Positions 17,286-24,211 of a stretch of 64,000 bases of DNA are shown here, piece after piece. The notes beneath the pieces were generated by a model. That model saw nothing but the letters and a program-made list of their open reading frames with translations. It was not told where the DNA came from and ran no database searches. The position numbers and the translations under genes were made by a program. Origin of the DNA: CAZSHG01 sp964606695 [NCBI: uncultured bacterium] (GTDB lineage: Bacteria > UBP14 > UBA6098); assembly GCA_964606695.1 (NCBI GenBank), contig CAZSHG010000015.1, positions 1 to 64,000 of the forward strand, in the 5' to 3' direction. Numbering within the stretch: position 1 is the stretch's first letter; each line of letters starts with the position of its first letter.

Positions 17286-18512
17286 TTATTTTAGATAAAT
17301 GATTTTGTTCGATGACGTTTCGCCTCCGACCGTCGCGCGAATGAGGAACACGCCGGAACCGAGAGATTCGTCGGGACGCCAGATGAATTCGCCGTTTCGT
17401 AGGGGCGCGGTCTTAGACCCGCCCGTTTTTTGGGTAATCGACGAACGGGAGGGTTTCAAACCCTCCCCTACGGGCACTTCGACAGGCTCAGCAACCGCCA
17501 CCATCCGCCCCGCGACATCATATATCTCCACGCTTAACGGGACGGGAGACCCGTCCCCTACACCGTCGAGGGCGATGGTTACCGAGGAATTGAAGGGGTT
17601 AGGATAGGCGGAAATGACGAATGCCGCCGGTTTCGCGGAGGGATTCTCCGGGATGCCGGTATAAAGCGTATCCCATAGCCATTCGAGAATGCCATAATCC
17701 GTGCAGGTTATTTCGCAAAAATTGTAGGGCGGGACATAGGGTGTAGGGCCGGTCGCGGGGACACACCCTTCGCCGCGCCATCCGATGCAAGTGTAGATTA
17801 TCCCCAGCGCGCTATCCGAAGAATCGACGGCACTGACGTAAGCCGTGATATAACAGCAAACGGGAAAATAAGTTACTCCTATGTAGGGTGAACATTCGCC
17901 GTGTTCGGATATCACGATGAGACTACATGGAGGTTCAGCTATATTGATATACCAGTAAAGGGTAGAAGGTTCGTCGAGAATGCCTGTCCACGAATTGGAC
18001 GGACCAGTATCGACGGAGCCTGTTCCGATATAGCCAAGACAAACAGTATCCCCAACCATCATATCTATCGACGCAGTAATCGAATCGCCGTTATCGAACC
18101 AATGGATGCCGTAATCCGGTTCGGGGCTATCGTAATCGTAGCTACAGGTAACCTCAAATGTGAACTGCCGCTTGAAGTTCCAGATAACCGTGGCGTTCCC
18201 GGTCATCGCGAAGGATAGCGAGAGGCCGCCGCCATGGGTGCTGTCCGGGGTCGAGGCGATGGAAGTCCAGCCGTAGCAGGAATCGCGAGTCCCGATTGCT
18301 ACTTCGACGAGAGTCGTATCGATGCTTATTGTTACCGAATCCCCCGCCGGAATATCGTGTATCCCCGCTCCGGGAGACGCGCCGACAAGTGCGAGAAGGC
18401 TGTCGCAGTAACCGGGTTCGCCGTCGATGGCCGCGTGGATTTCGAGGGGGTAGGTTTGACCCAAACAAAGGGCGGCCAATGTTATCGCGAAAAGAAAAAG
18501 CGAATGTCTCAT
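17286..18512 (-). CDS. Secreted protein with sorting tail
   Basis: 408 residues. A signal peptide (MRHSLFLFAITLAALCLGQ) precedes several ~80-residue beta-sandwich-like segments with paired cysteines (CEITCTDYG, ITAYVSAVDSSDS). No enzyme motif was recognised. The final ~115 residues are the same sorting tail as in the next gene, including the family 1 palindrome at 17398-17474. It starts nine bases after a 35-residue frame and ends ten bases before the LVIVD gene, so the three form a tight minus-strand operon. The taaaggagaatc ribosome site overlaps the stop of the small frame, suggesting translational coupling. Confidence 0.85.
   Translation of the reverse strand: MRHSLFLFAITLAALCLGQTYPLEIHAAIDGEPGYCDSLLALVGASPGAGIHDIPAGDSVTISIDTTLVEVAIGTRDSCYGWTSIASTPDSTHGGGLSLSFAMTGNATVIWNFKRQFTFEVTCSYDYDSPEPDYGIHWFDNGDSITASIDMMVGDTVCLGYIGTGSVDTGPSNSWTGILDEPSTLYWYINIAEPPCSLIVISEHGECSPYIGVTYFPVCCYITAYVSAVDSSDSALGIIYTCIGWRGEGCVPATGPTPYVPPYNFCEITCTDYGILEWLWDTLYTGIPENPSAKPAAFVISAYPNPFNSSVTIALDGVGDGSPVPLSVEIYDVAGRMVAVAEPVEVPVGEGLKPSRSSITQKTGGSKTAPLRNGEFIWRPDESLGSGVFLIRATVGGETSSNKIIYLK
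17398..17474. repeat. Palindromic element family 1, in frame in a gene
   Basis: Identical by eye to the 77-base copy at 16048-16124, with the same flanks on both sides, because the whole tail region is duplicated (about 15950-16215 and 17300-17565). Confidence 0.85.
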
Positions 18513-18521
18513 GATTCTCCT

Positions 18522-18629
18522 TTATTTCACGAATGTTATTTTCCCTTCATCGCTCCCCCGGTTCGTCTCGATGCCAACCGCAAAGAAACGTTTTAACAAC
18601 GCTAACAACATCTTCCTTTCTATCCTCAT
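18522..18629 (-). CDS. 35-residue basic peptide, possible leader of the operon
   Basis: A short frame from the ATG at 18629, ten bases after a strong aaggagg. It encodes 35 residues: MRIERKMLLALLKRFFAVGI, a polar middle, and the end GKITFVK. The FVK end resembles the last residues of sorting tails, so it could be a shrunken relic, yet the ribosome site is excellent. Its stop lies within the ribosome site of the 17286-18512 gene, which points to translational coupling. It is the first frame of the long minus-strand operon. Confidence 0.5.
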   Translation of the reverse strand: MRIERKMLLALLKRFFAVGIETNRGSDEGKITFVK

Positions 18630-18887
18630 ACTATCCTCCTTATAATAGAAAACTTATTAAATATATTTTAATGATAAAGAAGCACGGTGTCCAGTGAAAA
18701 GCGGTCTTTTTAGGTAATAATCGCTTTTTGAGTGAGACTCCCCGACCTTTTTCAAAGTCTGGTCAGATGGTAATTCCCACGCGAAAAAATGTAGATGAAG
18801 AGCCCATTATTTTTGTAGCATTGCCCATTTTTTTCATAATGTTTTACTAAACATAGAGTTAGGTTAAGTAAAAATATAATTTACATC

Positions 18888-18915
18888 TTGACAAGACAGG
18901 AAATAGAATTATTAT
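18888..18915 (+). promoter_or_regulatory. Predicted sigma-70-type promoter
   Basis: TTGACA at 18888-18893 and TATTAT at 18910-18915 are separated by 16 bases. The start point would fall near 18922, just ahead of the inverted repeat that begins the leader of the 23-residue peptide gene. If the organism uses the Bacteroidota-type consensus instead, this match would be fortuitous. Confidence 0.5.
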
Positions 18916-18923
18916 TCCCGTGA

Positions 18924-19066
18924 CGGATTGCTCTTTAGAAACGCTGTAACTGAGGTTTTAGGAGGTTTTATAACTGCGATTATCGAGGGATAATTCCACC
19001 AATCGGAAACGGCGCCGAATATTTTACTTTATTTCAATAGAGCAATCTGCAGAGGGAGGCAATCCG
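18924..19066 (+). ncRNA. Candidate structured leader with competing stems
   Basis: The left arm has two mutually exclusive partners. GATTGCTCT (18926-18934) pairs perfectly with AGAGCAATC (19039-19047), while CGGATTGC (18924-18931) pairs perfectly with GCAATCCG (19059-19066). Both would close a loop of about 100 bases. It starts right after a predicted promoter and ends 64 bases before a short gene with its own terminator. It matches no riboswitch class that I can recognise; a small non-coding RNA is the other reading. Confidence 0.4.
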
Positions 19067-19129
19067 GACAATTAATAAGCATCATCCGGAATTCGTCGAG
19101 CCTTTCTCAACGCTTTCAAAGGAGAAGCG

Positions 19130-19201
19130 ATGGCGAAGAAAAGTGCACCTAAGAAGCCTGAAAAGGCGACTAAAAAGGCACCGCCTAAAAAGGGTAAGTA
19201 A
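19130..19201 (+). CDS. 23-residue lysine/proline/alanine-rich peptide
   Basis: A tiny gene: ATG at 19130 stands six bases after aaaggag, with 23 codons and a TAA, followed 17 bases later by a textbook terminator. The peptide begins MAKKSAPKKPEKATKKAP and has ten lysines, giving a very basic, probably disordered chain like the tails of bacterial histone H1-like proteins. Ribosome site, terminator and upstream promoter together make a complete transcription unit. Nucleic-acid binding is a reasonable guess from charge alone; no known family is asserted. Confidence 0.6.
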   Translation: MAKKSAPKKPEKATKKAPPKKGK

Positions 19202-19218
19202 TCAGGGGTGGTTCAAAT

Positions 19219-19245
19219 CCCCGCTAAATGCGGGGAATTTTTTTG
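19219..19245 (+). terminator. Rho-independent terminator of the 23-residue peptide gene
   Basis: CCCCGC (19219-19224) and GCGGGG (19230-19235) form a perfect six-pair stem with a TAAAT loop, followed by AA and a run of seven T. Confidence 0.85.
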
Positions 19246-19446
19246 TTAAATGCATCGAACGGATTTCCGGTTTTTTCGCGAGATATTGCCAATCCGCCAA
19301 GTTAATCTGGTTGTAAAGGCCATTTCCTACAGGTGTTACCGATACGCAAACCGGAGTTCGCGCGGTTTTCCGGAAGACTATCACTTATGGTCGATAATAA
19401 TCGGCATCCCGCCGGGGGTGGAGATAATTTCGGGCGAAAATGCGGC

Positions 19447-20361
19447 TTAGGTGGGCCGGGTGGGTTCGCAATGCACGGTTACGAACGTGGACTCGCCGAA
19501 TCGAGTTTTAAGAGCGGCCTCAATTTGATCGCAGATATCGTGAGCGTCGGTTATTAAAAGGTTGCGATCGACCTTGATATGCATGTCGATAGCCATATTC
19601 ACGCCGATAAGTCGCGTGCGGATATTGTGCGCATTCTGCGCGCCGTCGATTTTGATCGTGATTTCCCTGATTTCATTTTCGATTTCCTCGCCAAGCGACG
19701 TTTCGAGCAGCTCTGCGAGACACGACCTCGATATCGAAACTGCGGTGAGGAGGATCAGAACGCTGACAATTACCGATGCGATCGGGTCGAGTATAAGCCA
19801 TTTACCGCCGAGGAGAATCGAACACGATACGCCGACCGCGACGCCTATCGAGGAGAAGGCATCGGTGCGATGATGCCACGCGTTCGCGATAACGGCCTTG
19901 CTGTCGATTTTCACCCCGATTTTCAAAGTGTAACGATATACCCATTCTTTTACGATTATCGAGACCGCAGCCGCGCCCACCGCGACCCAGCCGGGCGTGG
20001 CCAGCGCTTCCCCCTGAACAACATGGAGAATCGTATGCCCGCCACTCCATAGTAGTTTTATGCCGACGCCGGCAAGCACGAGGCTCACGAGTAGCGCGCA
20101 CAGCGTTTCGATTTTGCCGTGGCCGTAGCGATGGTCTTCATCGGGGGGTTTGTCCGCGAGGCGAAGCCCGATTATCACCGCGATATCGGTTACCGAGTCC
20201 GACAGCGAGTGGATACCGTCGGCGATAACGGCGGCGCTTTTCCCGAAAACCCCGGCGGCAACCTTCAAGACAACCAAAATTAGATTGAGGATAAGCCCCA
20301 AAACGGTTGCGCGCGTGGCTTCGGCGGTTCTATTTATGTCGTTGCTCGATCTCATAAGCAT
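19447..20361 (-). CDS. Cation diffusion facilitator metal exporter
   Basis: 304 residues and six membrane helices. The CDF metal site is intact: HSLSDSVTD in helix 2 and HHRTDAFSS in helix 5, the latter with the HxxxD pattern of Zn/Fe/Mn exporters. GHGKIE follows helix 2. The C-terminal ~90 residues form the cytoplasmic metal-sensing domain (IDMHIKVDRNLLITDAH). The family exchanges divalent metal for protons across the inner membrane. The ligand set resembles FieF-type transporters, but metal identity cannot be read from sequence alone. It stands alone; the start ATG lacks a clear ribosome site. Confidence 0.92.
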   Translation of the reverse strand: MLMRSSNDINRTAEATRATVLGLILNLILVVLKVAAGVFGKSAAVIADGIHSLSDSVTDIAVIIGLRLADKPPDEDHRYGHGKIETLCALLVSLVLAGVGIKLLWSGGHTILHVVQGEALATPGWVAVGAAAVSIIVKEWVYRYTLKIGVKIDSKAVIANAWHHRTDAFSSIGVAVGVSCSILLGGKWLILDPIASVIVSVLILLTAVSISRSCLAELLETSLGEEIENEIREITIKIDGAQNAHNIRTRLIGVNMAIDMHIKVDRNLLITDAHDICDQIEAALKTRFGESTFVTVHCEPTRPT

Positions 20362-20865
20362 AGTTACCGATGTTTAACCGGGATCGGTCTCACTAAATAG
20401 CGGCTTCCCGTTCATCGGCAGTAAAACTAATCGTGCGCGATTGTTTTGTCAACAGCCGTTTTTCCGCAATATTCTTAAAATTTTTCGATCCGTCGCGACG
20501 GAAGCCCTCGGTTTTCCGACGGATGCATTACAGGCGAGGACGGATATGGTAAAAAACGCGACTGAAGCCGGTTTTTGAGTATTTATTGCGCATTTGTCAT
20601 AGAAATGATATAAATATCGCCATTTTGGCGGCAGTGCCGCAGCCGACTTACTCAACGGCTTCGCCGATTCGCCCCGATTATTTCGACTTGCTCGACTTTC
20701 TTCCGGCCCCTGAGCCTGTCAAAGGGCCCGCCGAAGCCACGGGATTGGTTATTTCAGTTTCGATACGCCCTCCTCTCATTCTACATTCTTAATTCTACAT
20801 TATTTTCAACCTGTTTCCGGGATAACATGAATTAAATCTATGTTAAAGAACGAATCGACGCAGTG
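20362..20865. other. Gene-free stretch with repeat fragments
   Basis: 504 bases without a credible gene. A tgagcctgtcaaagggcccg-type repeat lies at 20706-20740, preceded by ttactcaacggcttcg (related to the ctactcaacg repeat at 2 and 42 kb) and followed by gtttcgatacgccc and two attctaca words. A GCGACGGA...TCCGTCGC-like fragment lies near 20490-20525. It should contain the upstream region of the CDF gene; no promoter is clear. Confidence 0.5.
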
Positions 20866-23800
20866 CTACTTTAAATATACAACACGCGCCGTAATGCTTT
20901 GCTTCTCGACCGTCGCTCGAACAAGGTAAATACCGGAACCGATATTAACGCTGGGTTGCCAGACGAATTCGTTTTGGCTGACATTTCGACCGGAGGGAGA
21001 AATCTTTCCCCTATCTGCAGGAGATTTCTCGTCGGGCAGGAAGCCCTCGCTCGAAATGACAGAAATACGACGCCCGTTCACATCAAATATCTCGATTTCC
21101 ATTGGTAGGCCGGACATTCCTGTCTGGCCGGCGTTCTGAACAGACAGGAATGTCTGTTCTACCGAGATTGTTACGGCGGAATTGAAGGGGTTTGGGTAGG
21201 CGGAGATGGAAATGGCTTCGGGGAGGTTGAGTTCATTTATGGATAGGGGCGGGGTTAGAGGGAATTTGACATACTCAATCGCCTCGATGTCGCCTGGGAA
21301 AGAGCCGCATGAGAAGGGCACCTGCCACGACAGAGGCGCGCCGTCGTCGGTGCCGTAGCCGCAGGCCACCAGCCAGAGGGTGTCCGGTATAGACCCGAAT
21401 TTTGCCGCGACATCGAAAGCGCCCTCAAGGACGCCTGCGGGGTCGGCGTCCATGGCGGATACCGGGTCTGCGCCGTCGCAATCGAACCATCCGCTCCATC
21501 CGGTTGAGTTTTCGCCGCCGAGGTAGCAGTCCCATTGCGCGACGTCGCCGTCTTTCGCCCACGGATGATCGGCCAGCACACCCGGAGGATTTGCCACGAA
21601 GATGAAGTGGTCTTTCAGAGTCGGCTCGCCAACTCCCGCGGAAGCCGTGGCGACATATATCTGCATGCCGTTGAAATGCGCCCATAAACCGTAGCCGCCG
21701 GAGGTCGCGATACCTTCGGCGATGGCGTCGAGTTCGCCATCCATGGTGTAGGTTGCAGGCCCGCCAGACAGGGATATATGGTAATCGTAGCCGGAATTGT
21801 TGTCCCATGTTTCATCGGAGAAATGTATCACGAATTCGATTGTGCCAACCGGTTGGGATGGATCGTTGAAAGGCCCGATGGTCGCGGTATATGGCCCGCT
21901 TCCCGATAGGGGCGTTTCTACGGCCAGGCTATCGCCCCAAACGTAAGTTTCGCCTGGCCAATAGTCGGGTATCGGCACGTTCCAGCCGTTGACTCCCCAA
22001 TGAAGCCATCCGCCGACGGATGCGTCCACGGTGATTGTGATTGTGTCGTCCACGGATGGAGATTCAGGTTCCCACGTTACCGAGCTTCCACTGCCGCCGC
22101 CCCCCTCGCCGACCCATACATGGCAGATGTCGGTGCGAGTCTCGTTGCCGTGGGCGTCGCGGGCGTAGATGTAGTAATCCACGATGGCGTCGGTAACGCC
22201 GGGGATTTCGGCGCTGTATCGCTGGGCTTTGTAGAGGGGTGCGGGGGAGGTCATACTGGAGCGCGTCTCGCCGGTCATGTCGATATAATTCCATGCGCCG
22301 GAGTAAAGCATGTTCGCGTGATCGACACTGCCGTCGGCGTCCTCGCGGTAATATACGCGAATCTGGTCGATGCCGGAGAGGTCATAGGCGAAGGTCCAGA
22401 CCTCGAAATCGGAGGGCTGGGAAGCTCCCCATTCGGTGCCGCCGGGGTTGTAAGGCTGACGTTGGGGGGTGAAAATTGTCGGGCCGTAGCTGTCGGTTCC
22501 GCCGGACACCAGACCGCTGACATGGCCAATCGCCAGGTTCGCCGCGCGGGTGGGATTGGCGTTCCATATCGCCTCGTCCGCACCCCCTTCCCAATACATA
22601 TAGCAACTCGTCTGGGACGCCAGATAATCGTGGAAGCCGCGGGAAGTAGCGTTGCCATAATCGTAAACGATGGATGGGATGGAGTCGTAGGGCAGAATCT
22701 CGTTCGCTGTCCAAACCCAGTTATGCGCCGCAGTAATTACCGCCCAGCTGTTCCAGTCGGGGGAATAGCCGGTTGGGTAGGGGGAAGGATCGCCAAGCCA
22801 GTAATGAAATTCCGGCGAAAGGCATCCGGAACCGATCCATCCGCCCGGTTCGACATGGACGACGTCGCTGGAATCGGGGGGGTAGAGTTCCATATAATCC
22901 TGAATCGTGGTCGGCACGAAGCGCGATGGATTCGCAGTCGCCCAATCGACGAAGCTCTGGAAATTGCCGTTGTAATAACTTTCCGTTCCCGCGCCGAAAT
23001 TCTCGCCGTCGTGATGGAGCAGGCACAATTGAGGATGATCCGGGTCTGTCGATAGAAACTCGAGCTGGCTCATGACGCCCTCATAGTTGAGAGCGCCGAA
23101 ACCGCCGCGCGCGTCCTCATTGCCCATATAACATGCCGCAGGAACGATCTTGATAATCGTCGAATCGCCGGTGGTTGGATCGACATGAGCGGAGTAATGG
23201 GGGCGATATCCCCATCCACCGGCAACCTTTTCCGGCGCCCAAAGCCCGGAGAGTTGCACCCAGGCGGAATTTGGTTTCGATGCCAGCGTCCCGTTGCGAA
23301 CCTCCGCCAGATTCGGTTCATGGATTCCGGAAGCGCCCGTCCATGGGTAATCCTCCAGCGTTCGAGCGAGATGGATATTATCGACCATCACCCATTCGAT
23401 GCCGGCTTCGACCAGCGCAGGTATCGCCCTCGTCGAGAAACAGGCTTCCGGCGGGAAAAGCCCGGAAGAATAGGGGGTGCCAAAATTATCGAGAAACAAC
23501 TTTTCGTGGCATTCGAATTGGAGAACGATATCCTCGTGCCAGCTCAAACCCAAAATCGGATGATGGTAGGGAAACGAGACCAGTTCGAGACGCGGATTGC
23601 CTTGCACGGTCAACAGCGACCGTCCGTAATTCCACCTGTCCTTCCAGCCACAATAAAAACAGCCGTTCCAACCGGCGGCTTCCAGTGTATTAAGCCCTTC
23701 GATATGACTTCCGGACAGATCCACCTGCGCGCCGAGATGGGAAAGTCCCGTCCCGCGCTCGATAGCGTCAATTGGCCAGGTCTTGTATGGTCCGCCCTTC

Positions 23801-23991
23801 GACGCCCACATATCGTGCAAACTGTAGGAAAAACCCGGTCCGCCGACGGGGCCGTTGTGCGTTATCGAAGTCATCGCATCGTCGTAAGGGACGTAAATCG
23901 GCTGGTGCATATGCCATAGAAAGCTGATATATATAGGTTCTGCGAAAACAGTTATTGCGATCAATAAAAAGATAGCGGCGAATTTTCTCAT
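20866..23991 (-). CDS. Secreted GH57 glycoside hydrolase with sorting tail
   Basis: 1041 residues from the ATG at 23991, which follows ggag by six bases (an in-frame TTG four codons upstream is less likely). After the signal peptide comes a family 57 catalytic domain: HMHQP (region 1) near residue 27, SGSHIEG, the nucleophile motif GLFPPEACF with Glu ~182, and the acid/base motif HHDGENFG with Asp ~328. Family 57 enzymes are retaining alpha-glucan hydrolases (amylases, amylopullulanases, branching enzymes), so surface digestion of starch or glycogen is likely. C-terminal to it are beta-sandwich domains, including a starch-binding-like segment (HWGVNGWNVPIPDYWP). The sorting tail contains two different palindromic elements in frame, at 20978 and 21104. 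Confidence 0.9.
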   Translation of the reverse strand: MRKFAAIFLLIAITVFAEPIYISFLWHMHQPIYVPYDDAMTSITHNGPVGGPGFSYSLHDMWASKGGPYKTWPIDAIERGTGLSHLGAQVDLSGSHIEGLNTLEAAGWNGCFYCGWKDRWNYGRSLLTVQGNPRLELVSFPYHHPILGLSWHEDIVLQFECHEKLFLDNFGTPYSSGLFPPEACFSTRAIPALVEAGIEWVMVDNIHLARTLEDYPWTGASGIHEPNLAEVRNGTLASKPNSAWVQLSGLWAPEKVAGGWGYRPHYSAHVDPTTGDSTIIKIVPAACYMGNEDARGGFGALNYEGVMSQLEFLSTDPDHPQLCLLHHDGENFGAGTESYYNGNFQSFVDWATANPSRFVPTTIQDYMELYPPDSSDVVHVEPGGWIGSGCLSPEFHYWLGDPSPYPTGYSPDWNSWAVITAAHNWVWTANEILPYDSIPSIVYDYGNATSRGFHDYLASQTSCYMYWEGGADEAIWNANPTRAANLAIGHVSGLVSGGTDSYGPTIFTPQRQPYNPGGTEWGASQPSDFEVWTFAYDLSGIDQIRVYYREDADGSVDHANMLYSGAWNYIDMTGETRSSMTSPAPLYKAQRYSAEIPGVTDAIVDYYIYARDAHGNETRTDICHVWVGEGGGGSGSSVTWEPESPSVDDTITITVDASVGGWLHWGVNGWNVPIPDYWPGETYVWGDSLAVETPLSGSGPYTATIGPFNDPSQPVGTIEFVIHFSDETWDNNSGYDYHISLSGGPATYTMDGELDAIAEGIATSGGYGLWAHFNGMQIYVATASAGVGEPTLKDHFIFVANPPGVLADHPWAKDGDVAQWDCYLGGENSTGWSGWFDCDGADPVSAMDADPAGVLEGAFDVAAKFGSIPDTLWLVACGYGTDDGAPLSWQVPFSCGSFPGDIEAIEYVKFPLTPPLSINELNLPEAISISAYPNPFNSAVTISVEQTFLSVQNAGQTGMSGLPMEIEIFDVNGRRISVISSEGFLPDEKSPADRGKISPSGRNVSQNEFVWQPSVNIGSGIYLVRATVEKQSITARVVYLK
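20978..21062. repeat. Palindromic element family 4, in frame in the GH57 gene
   Basis: The ends CTGACATTTCGA and TCGAAATGACAG are inverted, and inside GAGAAATCT faces AGATTTCTC. It encodes the stretch SSEGFLPDEKSPADRG of the sorting tail. Related, degenerate words (tgtcatttcgag, gagaaatctcc) recur between genes at 57415-57467, and a cousin with cattgcgag ends is at 56703-56788. Confidence 0.75.
21104..21163. repeat. Palindromic element family 3, in frame in the GH57 gene
   Basis: 60 bases with GGTAG and CTACC at the ends and a near-perfect GAACAGACAGGAATGTCTGTTC palindrome plus a second arm (ccggacattcctgtctggccgg). It encodes VEQTFLSVQNAGQTGMSG between two strands of the sorting tail. The overall plan, short inverted ends around two palindromes, is the same as in family 1. 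Confidence 0.75.
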
Positions 23992-24113
23992 ATTGAACTC
24001 CAATGCTTACATAAATAACGGTCTTTTTAATTTACCGGTCAGTTAGCCTTTTGTCCAGTTATTACTTCTGAATTTATACTTTATGGAATAGTATCGCGAC
24101 AATCGTTTTGACC

Positions 24114-24142
24114 TTGACAAATAAGCTAATCCCAACTAAATT
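24114..24142 (+). promoter_or_regulatory. Possible promoter of valS
   Basis: TTGACA at 24114-24119 is followed after 17 bases by TAAATT (4 of 6 matches). A better TATAAT at 24144-24149 lies too far away (24 bases). The region is AT-rich and directly precedes the stem-loop at 24150. Confidence 0.35.
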
Positions 24143-24149
24143 ATATAAT

Positions 24150-24172
24150 CTATATCCCAAAACGGGATATAG
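24150..24172 (+). promoter_or_regulatory. Perfect 9-bp stem-loop in the valS leader
   Basis: CTATATCCC (24150-24158) pairs with GGGATATAG (24164-24172) around a five-base loop, 39 bases ahead of the valS ATG, followed by agagatttttt. The T-run makes it terminator-like, but no gene upstream on this strand needs one, so it may attenuate valS. Confidence 0.5.
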
Positions 24173-24211
24173 AGAGATTTTTTATCGATTTGAACTCGAT
24201 AGTAAAACGAT

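Larger units (their letters stand above)
18630..19129. other. Divergent intergenic region with promoter and folded leader
   Basis: 500 bases between two divergent short frames, AT-rich on the left. The right half carries a plus-strand promoter and an RNA with two competing pairings (listed separately). The left half must contain the minus-strand operon promoter; the likeliest area is 18640-18680 (attaaatatattttaatg), but no box is clear. Confidence 0.5.

Noticed and set aside
22000-23055. A 351-codon plus-strand frame in the GH57 gene
   Set aside because: Antisense shadow of the catalytic domain; composition rich in Val, Gly and Ala without any motif.
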